A stretch of DNA of 64,000 nt, taken from NCBI RefSeq assembly GCF_014692515.1, contig NZ_JACOIK010000002.1:186001-250000 (forward strand), read 5' to 3'. Of this stretch, positions 61,737 through 64,000 are shown piece after piece. The stretch's first letter is position 1. Every line of letters begins with the position of its first letter. A model generated the notes under the pieces. That model saw only the letters and a program-made list of their open reading frames with translations, was not told where the DNA came from and did not search any database. The DNA is from Sphingobacterium micropteri. GTDB taxonomy: Bacteria; Bacteroidota; Bacteroidia; Sphingobacteriales; Sphingobacteriaceae. The translations under genes were made by a program, and so were the position numbers.

Positions 61737-63596
61737 ATGAAAAAGCGTAGTATCACACTGATTATTTGGTTAATGTCTATAGCCCTTATGGGGGTGATGG
61801 CTATGCAATACTATTTCATAAGAGAATCTTTTAAGCAGAAATCCCAACTTTTTGATGAGGCTGTTACGGCGGCACTTGCCTCGGTTGCCAGCAAGATTGA
61901 AAAGCAAGAGATTTTTGAATTTGCTCGAGAACAGGACCGTATTAATCAAGAGAAGTTTAAAGCTGACCAAGCCATGCGTGAGCGAAATGAACAGCTTTTA
62001 GCAAGCCAAATACAAATTCAAGAGCAGATAAAAAAGTTACAACGCCAGCAATTTGATTATCAGCAGCGTTATCGGGCAGAGGAAGAGAATTTAAAAGCTG
62101 TTTTTCCGAATGCGATCTATGTTAACAATGCGTTTTTCGAAACATATATAAGAAGGAAGCGCTACCAAAGTTTTATAAATTTTAACGTAGACAACAAATA
62201 CTTAGGCGAGGGGTATTTTGATACCGATATAAAATTAACGGCGACACGCGAAGTGCCTTTAGTTCCCGCGAAAGATGATAGCACGCGGTTTATTATTCCT
62301 TATTTTAGGAATAACCAAGTGGAGGCCATGCAGACGGCCACCTTGATACCCCGTGTAAATGGGGAAATAGCCGATCAATTGCAGGCATTGGAGAACCAAT
62401 TGGTCGTATTAAATGCTAAAAAATTGCAACAGGCCACTACGCTTTTTGATACCTTAGCTATTATTGGTGGTAAAAGTGAAGATATCTTGAAAGATGTGCA
62501 ATCAAGTATGCTGCTCGCCAAAAAGCCGTTTCGTGAGCGTTTGAATGTCAAATATTTAAAAAAGGAATTGGACGCCGAACTTAACAAACGTGATATCTAT
62601 GTGCTGTTTAATATCGAAGTGAGAGACGACCAAAGTTATATTATCTACGAGACGTTACAGAGCAACAATCCAAAATCAAGAAAGCAACTTGCGAAATACA
62701 GCACCAAGTTGTTTGAGAATGATATAAACAGCTCGCCGGGCCTCTTGTCTATTTACTTTCCCAATAAATCCTCTGTTATCAGGGATACTATGGGTTATAT
62801 GATGTTGCCCATGATAGCGCTTTTGGCTTTACTGATTGGTGCTTTTGCATACACCTTAAGCATCATCTTTAGGCAAAAGAAAATTTCGGAGATGAAGACA
62901 GATTTCATGAATAATATGACCCACGAGTTTAAAACACCTGTGGCAACTATTATGATCGCCAGTGAATCCCTCCGCGATCCCGAGATAGCTGCCGATGGTA
63001 AACGTGTAAACAGATTGGCGAATATTATTTATGACGAAAACGTCCGACTTGGGAACCATATTGAGCGGGTATTGAATATTGCTCGGTTAGAAAAAGAGAA
63101 TTTAAAAATAGAGAAAGTGGATGTCCATATCAACGCGGTTGTTTTTGGCGTTTTGGACAGTATGAATCTGCAACTTCAACGAGCAAATGGCGTACTTCAT
63201 ACGGATATATCCGCACCGAAAGATTTAGTGATTGGGGATGAGCTCCATTTGTCTAATGTATTTTTTAATTTAGTAGACAACGCGATTAAATATAGTAAAG
63301 ATGCTCCTGAGATTACGGTAAAAACATATAATGCTAAGGATCATATCGTTATTACTATAGCTGATAAGGGGATGGGGATGACTAAAGACCAAAAAGAAAA
63401 GATTTTTGACCAGTTCTACCGGATTCCGACAGGAAATGTACATAATGTCAAAGGATTTGGATTAGGGCTAAGTTATGTTAATGATATTGTAAAACGGCTT
63501 AACGGTAGAATTCAAGTGAAAAGTGAAAAAGACAAAGGCACAGTCTTTGAGTTAACTTTTCCATTAAAAGGGACTGCACTTGATCGTGAAGCATAA
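61737..63596 (+). CDS. Membrane sensor histidine kinase
   Basis: This 619-residue sensor has a membrane helix at about 8-28, a large extracytoplasmic region with a Gln/Glu-rich coiled coil (about 60-110) and a second helix at about 353-377. The kinase core follows: the phospho-acceptor H396 (NNMTHEFKTP), N box (VFFNLVDNAIKYS), G1 (ADKGMGM), F box and G2 (GFGLGLSYV). It is complete. The response regulator begins 15 bp downstream. The signal is unknown. Confidence 0.95.
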   Translation: MKKRSITLIIWLMSIALMGVMAMQYYFIRESFKQKSQLFDEAVTAALASVASKIEKQEIFEFAREQDRINQEKFKADQAMRERNEQLLASQIQIQEQIKKLQRQQFDYQQRYRAEEENLKAVFPNAIYVNNAFFETYIRRKRYQSFINFNVDNKYLGEGYFDTDIKLTATREVPLVPAKDDSTRFIIPYFRNNQVEAMQTATLIPRVNGEIADQLQALENQLVVLNAKKLQQATTLFDTLAIIGGKSEDILKDVQSSMLLAKKPFRERLNVKYLKKELDAELNKRDIYVLFNIEVRDDQSYIIYETLQSNNPKSRKQLAKYSTKLFENDINSSPGLLSIYFPNKSSVIRDTMGYMMLPMIALLALLIGAFAYTLSIIFRQKKISEMKTDFMNNMTHEFKTPVATIMIASESLRDPEIAADGKRVNRLANIIYDENVRLGNHIERVLNIARLEKENLKIEKVDVHINAVVFGVLDSMNLQLQRANGVLHTDISAPKDLVIGDELHLSNVFFNLVDNAIKYSKDAPEITVKTYNAKDHIVITIADKGMGMTKDQKEKIFDQFYRIPTGNVHNVKGFGLGLSYVNDIVKRLNGRIQVKSEKDKGTVFELTFPLKGTALDREA

Positions 63597-63611
63597 AAAC
63601 TGAATACGCGT

Positions 63612-64000
63612 ATGCAAAAAATATTACTAGCTGAAGATGATCCTAACTTAGGCGAACTTCTAAAAGATTACTTGGAATTAAAAGGGAAATTTGATGTCAC
63701 ATTGACCCAAGATGGCGATGAAGCGCTGACCGCTTTTCGCAAAGACAAATATGATCTGTGTATTTTTGATGTGATGATGCCGAAAAAAGATGGGTTTTCG
63801 TTGGGTAAGGATATCCGTAAAATGGACAAAACCATACCGATTATCTATGCTACGGCAAAAGGTATGATGGAAGACAAAACGCAGGCATTCGAATTGGGAG
63901 GGGATGATTATATTACGAAGCCATTCCGTGTGGAAGAGTTATTACTACGTATCCATGCCCTGTTAAAACGTGTGTCTAAAGAGAAAGAGGAAGAATTAGC
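63612..64000 (+). CDS. Response regulator, receiver domain (cut by the window end)
   Basis: The first 129 residues of an OmpR/PhoB-type regulator are present. The receiver domain has acidic residues D9 and D10, the phospho-acceptor D53 (CIFDVMMPKKDG), T81 and K103 (DDYITKPFR). The sequence runs off the right edge before any DNA-binding domain; the linker RVSKEKEEEL suggests one follows. It pairs with the kinase immediately upstream. Confidence 0.93.
   Translation, partial: MQKILLAEDDPNLGELLKDYLELKGKFDVTLTQDGDEALTAFRKDKYDLCIFDVMMPKKDGFSLGKDIRKMDKTIPIIYATAKGMMEDKTQAFELGGDDYITKPFRVEELLLRIHALLKRVSKEKEEEL

Overview
The window reads as a chromosomal segment of a Bacteroidota bacterium, most likely Sphingobacteriaceae (Sphingobacterium, Olivibacter or Pedobacter-like; the genus cannot be settled by eye). 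The reasons are a SusC/SusD polysaccharide locus, an ExbB-ExbD-ExbD-TonB cluster, a 14-gene nuo operon with a short NuoG, families largely confined to the phylum (DUF5686, DUF5683), and several promoter-like sites of the Bacteroidota type (TTTG...TAnnTTTG). No tRNA, rRNA, CRISPR array, prophage, transposase or defence system was found. Most of the window is ordinary, densely packed chromosome.

Region 1 (1-15.6 kb) is a polysaccharide utilisation locus, almost certainly for alpha-mannan. A divergent GntR/UTRA regulator faces an operon encoding a ManA-like mannose-6-phosphate isomerase, an MFS sugar permease, a ROK sugar kinase, SusC, SusD, a SusE-like lipoprotein, two GH76 endo-alpha-1,6-mannanases and a GH92 alpha-mannosidase. 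A strong terminator follows at 15522. The genes form a full route: surface cutting, TonB-dependent uptake, periplasmic trimming to mannose, import, phosphorylation and isomerisation to fructose 6-phosphate. A perfect palindrome carrying the GntR core GTATATAC lies just downstream of a plausible promoter for the operon.

Region 2 (15.8-23.8 kb) holds a lipid kinase, an eIF1/SUI1-like protein and the energy-transduction cluster exbB-exbD-exbD-tonB, followed by a small membrane protein, an orphan PstS-like lipoprotein and a large TPR protein. This cluster would power SusC. Region 3 (23.9-36.7 kb) is nuoA to nuoN, complete, with separate nuoC and nuoD and a 336-residue NuoG lacking the large C-terminal domain.

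Region 4 (36.8-46.5 kb) carries a small unknown protein, a DUF5686 outer-membrane protein, an enoyl-CoA hydratase, an AI-2E-family permease, a lactate dehydrogenase-like flavoenzyme (minus strand), five tandem 41-bp repeats, and a SAM-I riboswitch controlling metE. Region 5 (46.1-52.5 kb) is an RND efflux operon whose second gene is a single 1526-residue reading frame joining a complete AcrB-type pump to a complete TolC-type outer-membrane factor, with a lipoprotein-signal-like segment at the junction. This is the most unusual object in the window.

Region 6 (52.5-64 kb) contains cdaA, pdxJ, a minus-strand cluster parA-parB-DUF5683-dapB-lepB, an FMN reductase, lpxH, a phosphopantetheinyl transferase, a small secreted protein and a two-component system whose response regulator runs off the end of the window.
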